The notes under the pieces are model-generated. The model did not search any database and was not told the origin of the DNA. It saw only the letters and a program-made list of their open reading frames with translations. From assembly GCA_949316235.1 (NCBI GenBank), contig OX438752.1, positions 2,069,001 through 2,133,000 on the forward strand: 64,000 bases of DNA, given 5' to 3'. A program made the translations under genes and the position numbers. Positions 41,063 through 50,620 of this stretch are shown here, piece by piece. This DNA comes from Oegoconia quadripuncta (Eukaryota > Arthropoda > Insecta > Lepidoptera > Autostichidae). Each line of letters opens with the position of its first letter. Positions within the stretch are counted from its first letter, which is position 1.

Positions 41063-41290
41063 TTTTTTATGCACAGCGGGTTGGTACTTGACCTCAATCA
41101 CACCTGATGTTAAGTGAAGATGAGGTCGAAGGTGGAAGCGTACTGACCCGGAAACCCCAACACATTTGGGTGACTGGCTATCATATCCCTGCCAACCGGA
41201 ACACAACAATGCTATTATCATTGCTGTTCGACGGCAGATTTAGATAAGATGGTGGTAGCTAGCCAGGCGGACATTTGAAATGCCTTCACC
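41063..41290 (-). mobile_element. SINE-C, head missing
   Basis: T run, ATGCACAGCGGGTTGGTACT, GGAAGCGTACTGACCCGGAA, TTCGACGGCAGATTTAGATA, stopping at TGCCTTCACCAAC. Confidence 0.85.
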
Positions 41291-41301
41291 AACAAATGTT
41301 T

Positions 41302-41400
41302 TTTGGTGGAAAGTCCCTTAGTTGCCTTTTACGATGCCCACGGGAAGAGACGGGTTAGTTCTATTCTATTAACGTGCCAAACCAACACAGCACTGCCAAA
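41302..41400 (-). mobile_element. RTE-2-type 3' fragment
   Basis: TTTTTTGGTGGAAAGTCCCT, TAGTTGCCTTTTACGATGCC, CACGGGAAGAGACGGG. A stretch I know from lepidopteran RTE 3' regions. Confidence 0.55.
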
Positions 41401-41739
41401 ACCACGAATTTGCGTCTAAATTTAAATTGTCAAGATAATCTCCGTTATTTTTAATTAAGCTCACAAGAAATCCGAGTCGATTTGTAAAAAGCTTGCGATA
41501 TACTTCGCCTTGTTTGATTGAAATCGGTTAAGCCTCTTCGACAATATTTAGTTATTATCACAAAGTAATGTAAGTTGATGTAATGTCAAATATCGCCTCC
41601 ATTACAACAGATAAACATACGAAATATACGCCAAATATATCGTTATATGTCAAAAGGTATGTTAAGAATAGAGGGTCTCTCTTTCATATTTCTATATAGT
41701 TCTGTGTAAAAGAAAGGGACAAGTATAAAATTATTTATT

Positions 41740-41940
41740 ATTAGCTTTCCACCCGCGATTTCGTCCGCATGGAAGATTGCATCAAAATCGGTTTAGCAAA
41801 AAAAATTGCGTATGTTTAATCCAGGTCCTTATCTGTCTACCAACCAAATTTCTTCCAAATCCGTGCAGCCGTTTAGGCGTGAAGAGGTGACAAACATACA
41901 TACACACACACAAACTTTCGCAGTTATATTATGTATATAT
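41740..41940 (+). mobile_element. LepR copy
   Basis: TAGCTTTCCACCCGCGATTT, CGTCCGCATGGAAGATTG, CTACCAACCAAATTTCTTCC, CAAACTTTCGCAGTTATATT. Confidence 0.7.
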
Positions 41941-41959
41941 ATTATAGTTGGGATCTTCG

Positions 41960-42155
41960 TCAATGCACGACGGTTTCGTACTTGACCTCAACCACACCTG
42001 ATGTTAAGTGAAGATGAGGGCGAAGGTGGAAGCGTACTGACCCGGCAACCCCAATATATAACACAACAATGCTATTAACATTGCTGCTTGGCGGCAGATT
42101 TAGATAAGATGGTGGTAGCTAGCCAGGCGGACTTTTAAAATGCCCTACCACCAAC
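41960..42155 (-). mobile_element. SINE-C, head and middle deleted
   Basis: AATGCACGACGGTTTCGTAC, ACTGACCCGGCAACCCCAAT, ATATAACACAACAATGC (GACTGGCTATC block missing), GCCCTACCACCAACC. The same middle deletion (CCCCAATATATAACACA) occurs in the copy at 58332, so both derive from one SINE-C subfamily. Confidence 0.85.
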
Positions 42156-42658
42156 CGTGTGATACGCTTGAAGGTAAAAGAAGCTTTAAAACCGACTTGG
42201 TAATCATTTATTAATACCTGGAAATTTGAATATGTTAATAGGTGTTTACTGTTTAGAGTCACCCTTGAAACAAAATTGTGAACATCCAAAACAAGTATAT
42301 TTATTAAAGCTAGACGATTTGCGGCCTCTAATGAAAATTCATTTCACTTTAATCTTTTTCACCGAACAGAACTCCGTCTGAGACGTTAAATATTTATTTT
42401 AAAAATAACATGCACACAGGAGAGGAAATTTTACAAGCAAAGCAAATACCTAATGAGGGCTAAAATGTTTGCGAATTCGCAGTTCAGTGACTCCTTGGGA
42501 GATTCTAGAAAAATTCAAATTCAATTGCCTGCGTACATGTCTGTAATATTGACTTGTATCGGTTGGAATATGTGTGATACGTGAAAGAGCATCTGTACAG
42601 TCGAACCAACCGAATATGAGCCACAGCCGACAATTCGTTTGAAATCATCAAAACAGTT
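42156..42658. other. No recognised feature
   Basis: Unassigned, apparently low-copy. Confidence 0.45.
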
Positions 42659-42835
42659 TAAGCATCGACCATTTAAACAAACAAAATATTATTTATTGTA
42701 CAACAATAAGAAACATAACAACGATAAATAAGAAAAAGGGAATAGTACAATTTGGCGGCCTTATCACTAAAAGCGATCTCTTCCAGGCAACCTTTGGGTT
42801 AGGAAGCATTACGCACATGATATGTACTACTTAAG
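42659..42835 (-). mobile_element. LINE-5 3' UTR
   Basis: AGCATCGACCATTTAAACAA, ATTATTTATTGTACAACAAT, GGCGGCCTTATCACTAAAAG, CGATCTCTTCCAGGCAACC. Shares its outer flank with the copy at 46883. Confidence 0.75.
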
Positions 42836-42844
42836 AGGGTTTAT

Positions 42845-43068
42845 CTGGTGAAACTTTATATACAGTACGTATATAAGTCTGAAAAGTTAGTAGAACATTT
42901 TCGAAAAAGATTTTTCCAGAGTAACAAAAAAAAGTTAATGTATTCTTTTAAAATCGATGTTTTCAAAATGTTTTTAGATTTATGTATCCTGCTTATACAC
43001 ATAAAGTTTCATTACAATCGCTCTAAGTTTGTATGGAATGTCGTGAAGGATAAACCCTCTTAATCCAT
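42845..43068. mobile_element. MITE-D copy 2
   Basis: GAAACTTTATATACAG, AAAAGTTAGTAGAACATTTT on the left; TTTAGATTTATGTATCCTGC, ATAAAGTTTCATTACAATCG on the right, arranged as an inverted repeat and matching 10318-10613 with more decay. Confidence 0.7.
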
Positions 43069-43127
43069 AAGCCTAATGTTTGATATTATATAATTTAAGA
43101 CGATTCGATTCAATTTCAAAATTTCAA

Positions 43128-43505
43128 TGACGACCTGTTTGGTGTAGTGGTTAGCAACTCTGGCCACTATACCAAAAGGTTGCGGGTTTGAATCCCGCTA
43201 TTGGCATATGTTTGTGTGATGAATACGGACATTATGTACCCGAGTTATGGATGTTTTCACTTATAATAAGTATTTATTCATATAAAAAAGTGTATTTATG
43301 TAGTATATCAACCATCTGGTATCCACAACACAAACCTTTTTTTTTTTTTTTTTTTAATCTTATTTTATTTTGGTATTTTTATCCTTTTGGATATGTCAAT
43401 CCCATTGTACCTAAGCTAAATATCGACAGAGAGAATTATTGGTGACAAATGTTCACAACACAAACCTATAGTTGCTTACTGTGGAACTGGAATAAAAAAA
43501 ATATC
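43128..43505 (+). mobile_element. SINE-B split by a short retrosequence
   Basis: GACGACCTGTTTGGTGTAGT (box A), GGTTGCGGGTTTGAATCCCG (box B), AACCATCTGGTATCC. Interrupted at 43338-43453, then CACAACACAAACCTATAGTT, GCTTACTGTGGAACTGG. Confidence 0.88.
43338..43453 (-). mobile_element. 116-bp retrosequence with 14-bp duplication
   Basis: CACAACACAAACCT lies at 43324-43337 and 43454-43467. The insert begins with a ~18-nt T run (poly-A on the minus strand) followed by AATCTTATTTTATTTTGG and a unique 3' part. Origin unknown: truncated LINE tail or copy of a host RNA. Confidence 0.85.
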
Positions 43506-43624
43506 GCGAAATATTTATTATTATTATTATCTGTTCTAATATCGCGATGTCAATAAAGATCTCACACCTATGGTCGATGAGTTAAAGTTTTCTTCTATTT
43601 AGAATGAGAAACTACGACAACACT

Positions 43625-43701
43625 GGATAGAGGTTCATCGTTACTTTCCATCAGGTGAGATTGGGGTGAAAACGCGAATCCAGTCAATCATAAAAAAAAA
43701 A
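43625..43701 (+). mobile_element. LINE-3 3' tail
   Basis: CATCGTTACTTTCCATCAGG, TGAGATTGGGGTGAAAACG, CCAGTCAATCATAAAAA. Confidence 0.7.
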
Positions 43702-43722
43702 GCGGAGTACTTTAAAAAGAAC

Positions 43723-44085
43723 CGCCTCCGTGTCTCAATGTAAACAACATTGGGTTTACGTTTCGGAGGTCGCGGATTCCAGTCCCCCAAATAAGATGGG
43801 GTTTCCGGGTAGAGGATGTCCAGGAGTAGGCCACAGTATGAAGAAAATGGAGAAGAGCCGGCGGAAAACTTGTAAATCGTTGGGCCAAATTATGTACTGA
43901 CTAAACAAAAAGCTACACTACACTGAAAGACAGAGAGAGAGAGAACAGACAGAGTTCAAATTTTCAATTTAAAATATTATGACTTAACTGAAAAAGAAAC
44001 AAACATCGCTACCACCTTCGGCCTCATCTTCACTTAACATCAGGTGTGATTGAGGTCAAATGCTAACCCGTTGTGATTAAAAAAA
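43723..44085 (+). mobile_element. SINE-C with deletion and a 190-bp insertion
   Basis: Head CCGCCTCCGTGTCTCAATGT to GGTCGCGGATTCC, then a jump to AGTCCCCCAAATAAGATGGG (internal deletion) to GGTTTCCGGGT. Foreign sequence occupies ~43818-44007 (GATGTCCAGGAGTAGGCCAC, (GA)n), and the SINE resumes ACCACCTTCGGCCTCATCTT to the A tail. Confidence 0.75.
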
Positions 44086-44214
44086 AAGTACGATTTACAT
44101 TTAAAAAAACATTTATTATTTATGTATTCACAGCAGATGGTACGAAGTGAACTAACTGTCTCAGTATAGTAAAATAAATAACAAATTTATTGCTAACAAA
44201 AAATATATAGGAAC

Positions 44215-44460
44215 CGATTAATAACGAAATACGAACTAATGGTATCACAATCTTTGTACGAAATTAAGGTGGGTCATAATTCCGTTTCTCCGGGTGTACC
44301 TTCATTTAAGAGCATTCGGAACGAGCAGCAAAAGGTTGTAAAGCCCTGCATTCAAAATACCGCTATAAAAATATGGAATGTCATCGCCCCCATCTTTGCC
44401 TATCTTTCATTAACAGTCTTCGAGAAAAAATAAAAGGGCGCTTTTTCGAAATGTAAGTCA
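44215..44460 (+). pseudogene. Probable LINE C-terminal fragment
   Basis: Frame MVSQSLYEIKVGHNSVSPGV, PSFKSIRNEQQKVVKPCIQN, TAIKIWNVIAPIFAYLSLTV. The A-I-K-I-W-N-x-I/L-P-like spacing resembles the LINE C-terminal block VWNxLP, but similarity is weak. An AATAAATAAAG end follows at 44502. Confidence 0.4.
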
Positions 44461-44695
44461 TCCCTCACAAGCTGTTTAATTATATCCATTTGGTCCAGTA
44501 TAAAATAAATAAAGTTGATAATCATCGTTAGTTGCAAATTGTAAATTTGAATGCAAACAATGAAGTTGGTCTTAAATTTTTTACACATGTTTTAGCAGCG
44601 ATGGGCTTACAATGAATTTGGGATCACCCTAGTATGTCATATTATTTCGCAACTGTCAATTTCGCAAAGTTCAACAAACTTACGCATTTATTATA

Positions 44696-45753
44696 TTAGG
44701 TCTTTACCTACGTTATTGCCGTTTTGTATGAAAAAATTTAAACGAATTTTTTTTCATGTATTTTTTATATGTATTAATCGAAGTAATCACCCATGCAATC
44801 AATGCATCTTTGCCAACGCAGTGGCAGTTTATTCATACCCTTCTTAAAAAAATCAGCTGGACCGGAGGCAACAAATTCTTCAAAGGCATTTTGTACTGCC
44901 TCTCGGGTATTGAATTTTTTTCCTGCCAAGAAGTTATCCAAATTCTGGAAAAAGTAGTACTCTGTAGGCGCAAGGTCTGGTGAGTAGGGCGGATGACGGA
45001 GAGCTTCCAACCCCAGTTCTTGCAACTAGACCGTCTGCTGTGCAGTATGAGGTCGCGCGTTGTCGTGCAGGAGCAGCGGAGAGGAGCGATTGACCAATGC
45101 TGGTTGGAGATGTGCCAGCTTCTCCATCATTGTGTTCAGTTCTTCACAGTACACATCTGCAGTAATGCTCATCCCGTTTGGTAAGAAGCTGTGATGAATC
45201 ACACCGGCGCTAGACCACCAAACAGTGACCATCACTTTTCTAGAGGTAAGTTTTCGTTTAGGGCATTGTTTAGGTGCTGAACCAGGATCCAACCAACTTG
45301 CTGAGCGCTTGCGGTTATCATACAGAATCCATTTTTCATCGCATGTAACAATGCGGTTCAAAATTCCTTCATTTGTGTGTCTGTTGAGAAGTGCAAGGCA
45401 CGTCTCGACGCGTACTTCGCGCTGGCAATCATTGAGTTCGTGTTGTCAAGCTTTTTTACCTTGCCAATTTGACGCAAATGGATCAATATTGTTTTGACGC
45501 TAACGTCGAAAGCTGCTGCTAATTCAGCCGTAGATTGTGTATCATCAGCTTCCACAATCGCCTTTAATTCGTCATTGTCGACCAAAGTCTTCGGACGACC
45601 GCGAGGTTCATTTTTCAGGTCGAAATTCCCAGAACGTAAGCGAGCAAACCAATAACAGGTGGTGCGTTGGTTTGTAGTGTTAGCTCCGTAAACGTCGTTC
45701 ATGTTGCGTGCCGCTTGTGCCGCGTTGCTGCCACGACGGTACTCATATTCCAT
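44696..45753 (-). pseudogene. Mariner transposon remnant, dead transposase
   Basis: A minus-strand mariner transposase, probably once ~345 aa. From ATG at 45753: EYEYRRGSNAAQAARNMNDV, GRPKTLVDNDELKAIVEADD, DVSVKTILIHLRQIGKVKKL (paired HTH region). Then a small deletion and frameshift near 45430, then NRIVTCDEKWILYDNRKRSA (first catalytic Asp), LLLHDNARPHTAQQTV (second Asp), a TAG at about 45026, then YSPDLAPTEYYFF, where Glu replaces the expected third Asp. It ends at a stop by 44774. The 3' inverted repeat TTAGGTCTTTACCTACG starts at 44696 after TA. The 5' end is lost at a LINE-5 tail. At least three lesions plus the D-to-E change make it inactive. Confidence 0.9.
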
Positions 45754-45769
45754 AATTACGTAAATTACG

Positions 45770-45823
45770 TAAAATGTATATTCTCCTTTTGTGCAATAAA
45801 GTGTATTTGTATTGTATTGTAAA
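45770..45823 (+). mobile_element. LINE-5 3' tail
   Basis: AAATGTATATTCTCCTTTTG, TGCAATAAAGTGTATTTGTA, TTGTATTGTA; abuts the broken 5' end of the mariner. Confidence 0.75.
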
Positions 45824-46191
45824 TAATTAGCCACTAAAAGCTACTATTAAGTAAAACCATAAAACACATGGGAACCCCTTCATGTTCGCCTACGTCTTTA
45901 CCCCAAGGTCTCAATAGACTATCATACAATCAGGCCAAAGAGGCGGCCATTGTCATAGTATATTGTCCTCCATCCTACAACCACTTCATTTGAGTACAGC
46001 CTTTTGATAAAGATGAGAACAGATAGATGGGGATATCTTTTGTTATCTTTATGGGTAATTGAGACAAAGATTGTCTTGACTTTTGGTAGGTTGAAATGGG
46101 ACGCTGAATATAAAGCTAGGATTTTATTGAGTATTTGAAATGATGCAGTTGTTTTTAATGGAGACAAGGTATTTACTTATTTAATTATTTA
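45824..46191. other. No recognised feature
   Basis: Unassigned. Confidence 0.4.
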
Positions 46192-46300
46192 CTGGCTTAT
46201 CGCCTGCAGCTTTGCCTGTGTGGACTAACTTGATCGTGGATATGATTAATTTGTGTATACCGCGGGAACTACTGACTTTATCGGGATAATAAACACATAC
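46192..46300 (+). mobile_element. LepR 5' part
   Basis: TGGCTTATCGCCTGCAGCTT, TGCCTGTGTGGACTAACTTG, CGCGGGAACTACTGAC. Ends where RTE-1 begins. Confidence 0.55.
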
Positions 46301-46304
46301 ATAC

Positions 46305-46495
46305 TCGTATATACATAATGTCACGCCTGTTTCTCGTAGGGGCAGGCAAAGACCGCAGACTTCCACTTGCTACGATCCTGACACACCTCTTCTGCTTCCT
46401 TCACTCTCATAAGGTTGTTCATACATGCTCTTCGATTTAGGGTACTCTTGACTTGGCCTTTCTTTAAGACGTCCCCGATTTAATCGTGGTACGTT
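46305..46495 (-). mobile_element. RTE-1 3' end
   Basis: (TACA)n, AATGTCACGCCTGTTTCTCG, GCTACGATCCTGACACACCT, CCTTTCTTTAAGACGTCCCC, GGTACGTTCG. Corresponds to the last ~60 codons of the 31.8-kb frame, lightly mutated. Confidence 0.85.
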
Positions 46496-46621
46496 CGTAA
46501 ATAAATAATAAAAATAATAAATATCATGTTTCGAGCAATAAACAAACAAATATTAGTATTTATTACTTGTAAAGTATGTGTTTTTTAACAACAGATATAT
46601 TTTATAATTGTGTATTATAAT

Positions 46622-46680
46622 TCTTCACTTAACATCAGGTGTGATTGAGGTCAAGTGGCAACCCGTTGTGCATAAAAAAA
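46622..46680 (+). mobile_element. SINE-C solo 3' tail beside a palindrome
   Basis: CTTCACTTAACATCAGGTGT, GATTGAGGTCAAGTGGCAAC, CCGTTGTGCATAAAAAAA; followed within ~22 bp by the imperfect palindrome at 46703-46726. Confidence 0.8.
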
Positions 46681-46882
46681 ATATTAAAAAATAATAATAC
46701 ACAATTAATTTACTATAGTAAATTATTTATCTCACAGTTAAAACAAATAATTTTACAATAGAGGTCATAATAAAAGATATTAACAAAAACGTAATAAAAA
46801 AGTACGGAAAAAAGAAAAAGACGAAGAAAAGATGTTTCCAACGTATGTACGAGTTCGTTCATGTCATGGGTAGAACACAAAC

Positions 46883-47035
46883 AAAGCATCGACCATTTAA
46901 ACAAACAAAATATTCTTTATTGTACAACAATAAGAAACATAACAACGATAAATGAGTAAAAGGGGATAGTACAATTTGGCGGCCTTATGGGTTAGGAAGC
47001 ATTATGCACATGATTATATATTACATGGTACAAAC
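46883..47035 (-). mobile_element. LINE-5 3' UTR with 37-bp deletion
   Basis: AGCATCGACCATTTAAACAA ... GTACAATTTGGCGGCCTTAT then directly GGGTTAGGAAGCATTATGCA. The TCACTAAAAGCGATCTCTTC block of the 42.66-kb copy is gone. Confidence 0.75.
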
Positions 47036-47487
47036 ACATGTTGTTTAAATGTAAATTATGGAATAGCTTTTTGACGACAGAAGGTCGATGGCTGGGTGGG
47101 TTCCTTCCTCACCTCACAAGCACCCTCAGATCGCCGGTCAAGCTTCAATACCCGCGTTGTTGTGCTCCGGTGATAAATATGACAAAGTTAGTTATAGTCC
47201 TTCCTTCAAAGACTTCAGTGTGATAATGCATCAGTGGTAATCATTTATCTTTTCAAGATATTTTAAAAAATCAGACAAGTGCGAGTCCATGTAGATAGTT
47301 CGTCCATCGGTCATCGAGGCTCGAAATGTATTTTTATAATCTCAAAATATATATATTTAATGTGATATAAAAACATTTCAAATTCTTTCGGAATTATTAC
47401 TCTACTTGTGTTAGAGACCCTTCTTGCCAGACGGTAGTCTTGTAGACCACCGACTCCTCTTAACGACTGCCGGCAATTGACCTGCAC
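47036..47487. other. No recognised feature
   Basis: Includes ACGACAGAAGGTCGATGGCT and GGGTTCCTTCCTCACCTCAC, a GC-richer piece that may be LINE-derived but cannot be placed. Confidence 0.4.
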
Positions 47488-48055
47488 AGACCTGCAGTGT
47501 CACTTAGAGATAGATTTAAAGAGTATAATACTCTAACCTTTTCATCACAGTACATTTTTGAAAATCTAATATATGTAAAAAAAATATAGCATCATTTTGG
47601 AAAAATAGTGATAAACATGATGTCAATACAAGAAATAAAGATAAACTTGCAGGTCACATAAGTCGCCTCCTCAAAGTCAGTAATTCATTCAAAGGGTTAT
47701 GTTTACGCTTTTTCAATAAGGTTCCTGTTGATATACAAAATCTTACTTTCAATAAATTTAAAGATACTATAAAACAGAAACTTATTAAGAAAGTATGTTA
47801 TAAAATATCAGACTATTTAGATGATAAACATTCATGGACATAACCAGCTTGTTCGCATAACCAGGCTATTTCACAATTATTATTATGCCTTTTGTAATAC
47901 AAAAACCTTTTGTTTTTTAAAGAGCAACCTCTCGAGTTTCTTGCTTGTTCTTCTCAGGGGAAAATTGCTTTTTGAACAAGCAGTAGGTTTAAAAATGTAA
48001 AATCAGACTATTTTAGGTGTGCCTTGTGTGTTAAAGCATTTTTGATTTGATTTGA
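47488..48055 (+). mobile_element. LINE-1 3' end, long copy
   Basis: ACAGACCTGCAGTGTCACTT, AGAGATAGATTTAAAGAGTA, CATGATGTCAATACAAGAAA, CATAACCAGCTTGTTCGCAT, TTGCTTGTTCTTCTCAG, TTTTTGATTTGATTTG tail. Similar in span to the copies at 21067 and 55656 (minus). Confidence 0.88.
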
Positions 48056-48124
48056 AAAGAACCGGAAAAGACTATTTAACATGCCGTCCTCAGCATGAAA
48101 ACACTGGTATTAAAATGCCAGTAG

Positions 48125-48170
48125 TGGTCACCCATCCAAGGACTGGCCGCGACTGACATTGCTTAAATTC
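48125..48170 (-). ncRNA. 5S rRNA-derived fragment (pseudo-5S or 5S-SINE)
   Basis: Read on the minus strand the 46 nt match the 5S rRNA segment that carries the internal promoter: TTAAGCAATGTCAGTCGCGG, then CTTGGATGGGTGACCA. Against the metazoan 5S consensus as I know it there are about 7 differences in 45. The CTTGGATGGGTGACC C-box is intact. The rest of 5S is not recognisable, so this is a pseudogene or the head of a 5S-derived SINE, not a functional 5S gene. The adjoining GACTATTTAACATGCCGTCC, TCAGCATGAAAACACTGG may be its body. Confidence 0.7.
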
Positions 48171-48559
48171 ACTAATCTAAAATGAATAGCGAATACGACA
48201 GCGCCATTGCAAAATTACTCTCTTGGTAGTATTTCGTCTGGACAGTACACGCACTGCACGCACACATCTAAGCACCTGCTAAATGAAAAATAATGTGAAC
48301 TTTGCCTGGCAACGTCTCGCACATTCACTACCGAGTTTTAATATTTCTCTCCTGACGTGGTGCACGAATTTCTTTAAAATTTATACCCTGAACCTAAATC
48401 TAGTACCACTCGGCTAAATTGCGACCTTAAATCTTGAAACGTTCTGCATTGTGCTCTGGGTATCGTGGAATTGGGACTGAGCAATGTAATTTTTTTTAGC
48501 CTGTGGACTGAGCATCCAACCTCTAAGTAGAGTTGCCATAATATGTCTCGTATATATGC
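48171..48559. other. No recognised feature
   Basis: Unassigned sequence between the 5S-like fragment and RTE-1. Confidence 0.4.
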
Positions 48560-48800
48560 ATGGAGAGGATGAATGAAAGAAGTCTCATGAAAGAGTTATT
48601 CGAAACATTTGTGGATGGTAATGTTGGTAGGGGAAGACCACGGTGAACGTACCATGATCAAATCGGGGACGTCTTAAAGAAAGGTATGAACAACTTTATG
48701 AGAGTGAATGAAGCAAAAAAGGTGTGTTAGGATCGTTGCAAACGGAAGTCTGTGGTCTCTGCCTACCCCTACGGGAAACAGGCCAGATTTTATGTATATG
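48560..48800 (+). mobile_element. RTE-1 3' end, decayed
   Basis: GCATGGAGAGGATGAATGAA, GTTGGTAGGGGAAGACCACG, then TGA in place of CGA (GRPR*), a ~30-bp deletion of the TLNRRAC region, GGTGTGTTAGGATCG (stop), CTCTGCCTACCCCTACGGGA. Several stops; inactive. Confidence 0.85.
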
Positions 48801-48904
48801 TATACGCATACGTATATACGGGACAGTCACCGTGGTCACCGTATCATCTTTAAATTACAAATCCTCTCGTCCACGGGTTTAAATCCTGCCAAAACTACCA
48901 AATG

Positions 48905-48965
48905 TTCACTTAACATCAGGTCAACATGAGGTCAAGTGCTAACTCGTTGTGCATAAAAAAAAGTA
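48905..48965 (+). mobile_element. SINE-C solo 3' tail
   Basis: TTCACTTAACATCAGGTCAA, CATGAGGTCAAGTGCTAACT, CGTTGTGCATAAAAAAA. Confidence 0.75.
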
Positions 48966-49014
48966 AATATGAAAATTAAATTATAGAACTAAAAAATACA
49001 TACATTATACAAAG

Positions 49015-49400
49015 TCACGATCTTCATCCCAAATGGGGTCAGAGAGGGTATTGAAGAAAACTACCTATGCCAATACCTTATATTTTACTTACCTCATCAT
49101 CTGATTTAAGAGCCAGGCTCTTGTCGGTGGAGATTTTTCCATATCTCTCTGCTCTGATACGTCACGACGTTCAACTTCTCTTAGCTTATTCTCGGTCTTC
49201 CTCTTTTTCTTTTCCCCTCTATTCCTCCTTCTACTATAGTTTTGATGAAATCATCGTGTCGTATAAGGTGTCCCAGCATTTTCCCTCTTCTATTCTCAAC
49301 TACTTGCAACAATTTCCAATTTTTTTTTTTTTTACATACACGCCCTATTTTTTTCTTCACGTTAAAAAACTCACCCGGTATATTCACTCATATTTTCGTC
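49015..49400 (-). mobile_element. RTE-type LINE C-terminus
   Basis: Start: GTCACGATCTTCATCCCAAA, TGGGGTCAGAGAGGG (RTE-2 tail). Coding at 49181-49387 (minus): VVENRRGKMLGHLIRHDDFI, KTIVEGGIEGKRKRGRPRIS, then a stop. The LGHxxRHD...GKRxRGRPR signature marks RTE-type C-termini. A MITE-C-like ACCTATGCCAATACCTTAT stretch (49070-49088) is embedded. Confidence 0.7.
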
Positions 49401-49727
49401 AATTCCACCTCACAACATAACCCACAAAGCTTCTCAACGGCCATATACTTGAAATCATCTATTTACGATGTTTCATCTCGTGTCGGAACGCTTCAGTTAC
49501 CTATCGATACCACCTGTAATTTCGTATCGATTTCACATGATTTTCGATGCAGTCCTGCATTCTGCACCTGCATGTAATATACATGAGCACCACGTACTGT
49601 GACCATACTGCGGAGTACGTGCTCTCGTAGATAGTAGCATACATACTTTCAGTATGTCTCTACATATCTGTGCGAAGATATCTGTATGAGATGGTAATTA
49701 CATTTTGAAAGAACATAACTACAAATT
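49401..49727. other. No recognised feature
   Basis: May be the upstream part of the RTE fragment, but no motif is visible. Confidence 0.4.
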
Positions 49728-49967
49728 AGTTTGACGACGAAGGTTGCGGGTGTAATCTCGCTAGAGGCATATTGTTTGTGTAATGAATACGGACATGTGT
49801 TACCCGAGTTATGAATGTTTTCATTTATAATAAGTATTTATTAACAAAAAAAAATGTATTTATGTAGTATATCAACCACCTGGTATCCACAACACAAGCA
49901 TATAGTCGCTTACTGTGGAACTAGATGGCCCTGTGTGTATGTCTAAGGATATTTATTATTATTAGTT
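49728..49967 (+). mobile_element. SINE-B, head deleted
   Basis: GACGACGAAGGTTGCGGGTG lacks ~40 bp including box A. Body: TGTGTAATGAATACGGACAT, CAACCACCTGGTATCCACAA, TTACTGTGGAACTAGATGGC. Confidence 0.82.
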
Positions 49968-50238
49968 AATATAAGATAAGATAGATAAGATGTTTATTTA
50001 CCAAAAATGACCATACATAATTATACATTTGCTGTAACATCCACATTAAGCTAGGGCTGTATCGTGGATGCCAAAATTTCCTTAATAGAGAAACAATTTC
50101 ACTGGTCATTTGCATTTTATAAGTAACATCTATTAGATTAGAGTAAGGGAAATAGAGATGCATGCAAAGCATAATGATAATGAGAACTCGCATTAGATGT
50201 AAATAGCATGTTAAAATGTTACAGATTGCGCCTGCGTA

Positions 50239-50240
<2 letters not shown>

Positions 50241-50295
<55 letters not shown>

Positions 50296-50300
50296 GTGTG

Positions 50301-50332
<32 letters not shown>

Positions 50333-50346
50333 GGGGGGGGGGGGGG

Positions 50347-50399
<53 letters not shown>

Positions 50400-50422
50400 G
50401 GGGGGGGGGCGTGTGTGTGTGA
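50241..50422. repeat. GT microsatellite with two poly-G runs
   Basis: (GT)n with a few GC steps, G16 (50332-50347), (GT)n, G12 (50398-50409), then GT and GA. The GT-plus-G unit is present twice. Open frames through it (VCVCV, THTHT) are artefacts. Confidence 0.95.
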
Positions 50423-50529
50423 GAGAGCATTTATTAATGTATGACAGAAACAAGCGGCGAAACATTAAGAAGATACATAATTTGGACATGAAAGTTTCTA
50501 TGGATTGTGGGATAAACGCATTTAAGTTT

Positions 50530-50620
50530 AGCTTTGTGCCGCAGAAAGGTCTGACAGACAGACGAAGAACTAAGTGATTCAATAAAGGTTCCATTTTTAC
50601 CGGAACCCTAAAATACAAAA
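50530..50620. repeat. Insect GGTTCC...GGAACC repeat fragment
   Basis: AAAGGTCTGACAGACAGACG, TCAATAAAGGTTCCATTTTT, ACCGGAACCCTAAAATAC. The GGTTCC/GGAACC ends form a small stem; I know this motif from many insect genomes. Confidence 0.5.

Noticed and set aside
48125..48170. Functional 5S rRNA gene
   Set aside because: Only the internal segment is recognisable, with several substitutions; the ends of 5S are missing.
49966..50618. Long His/Thr-rich frames up to 154 codons
   Set aside because: Translation of the (CA)n side of the microsatellite joined to LINE tail sequence.
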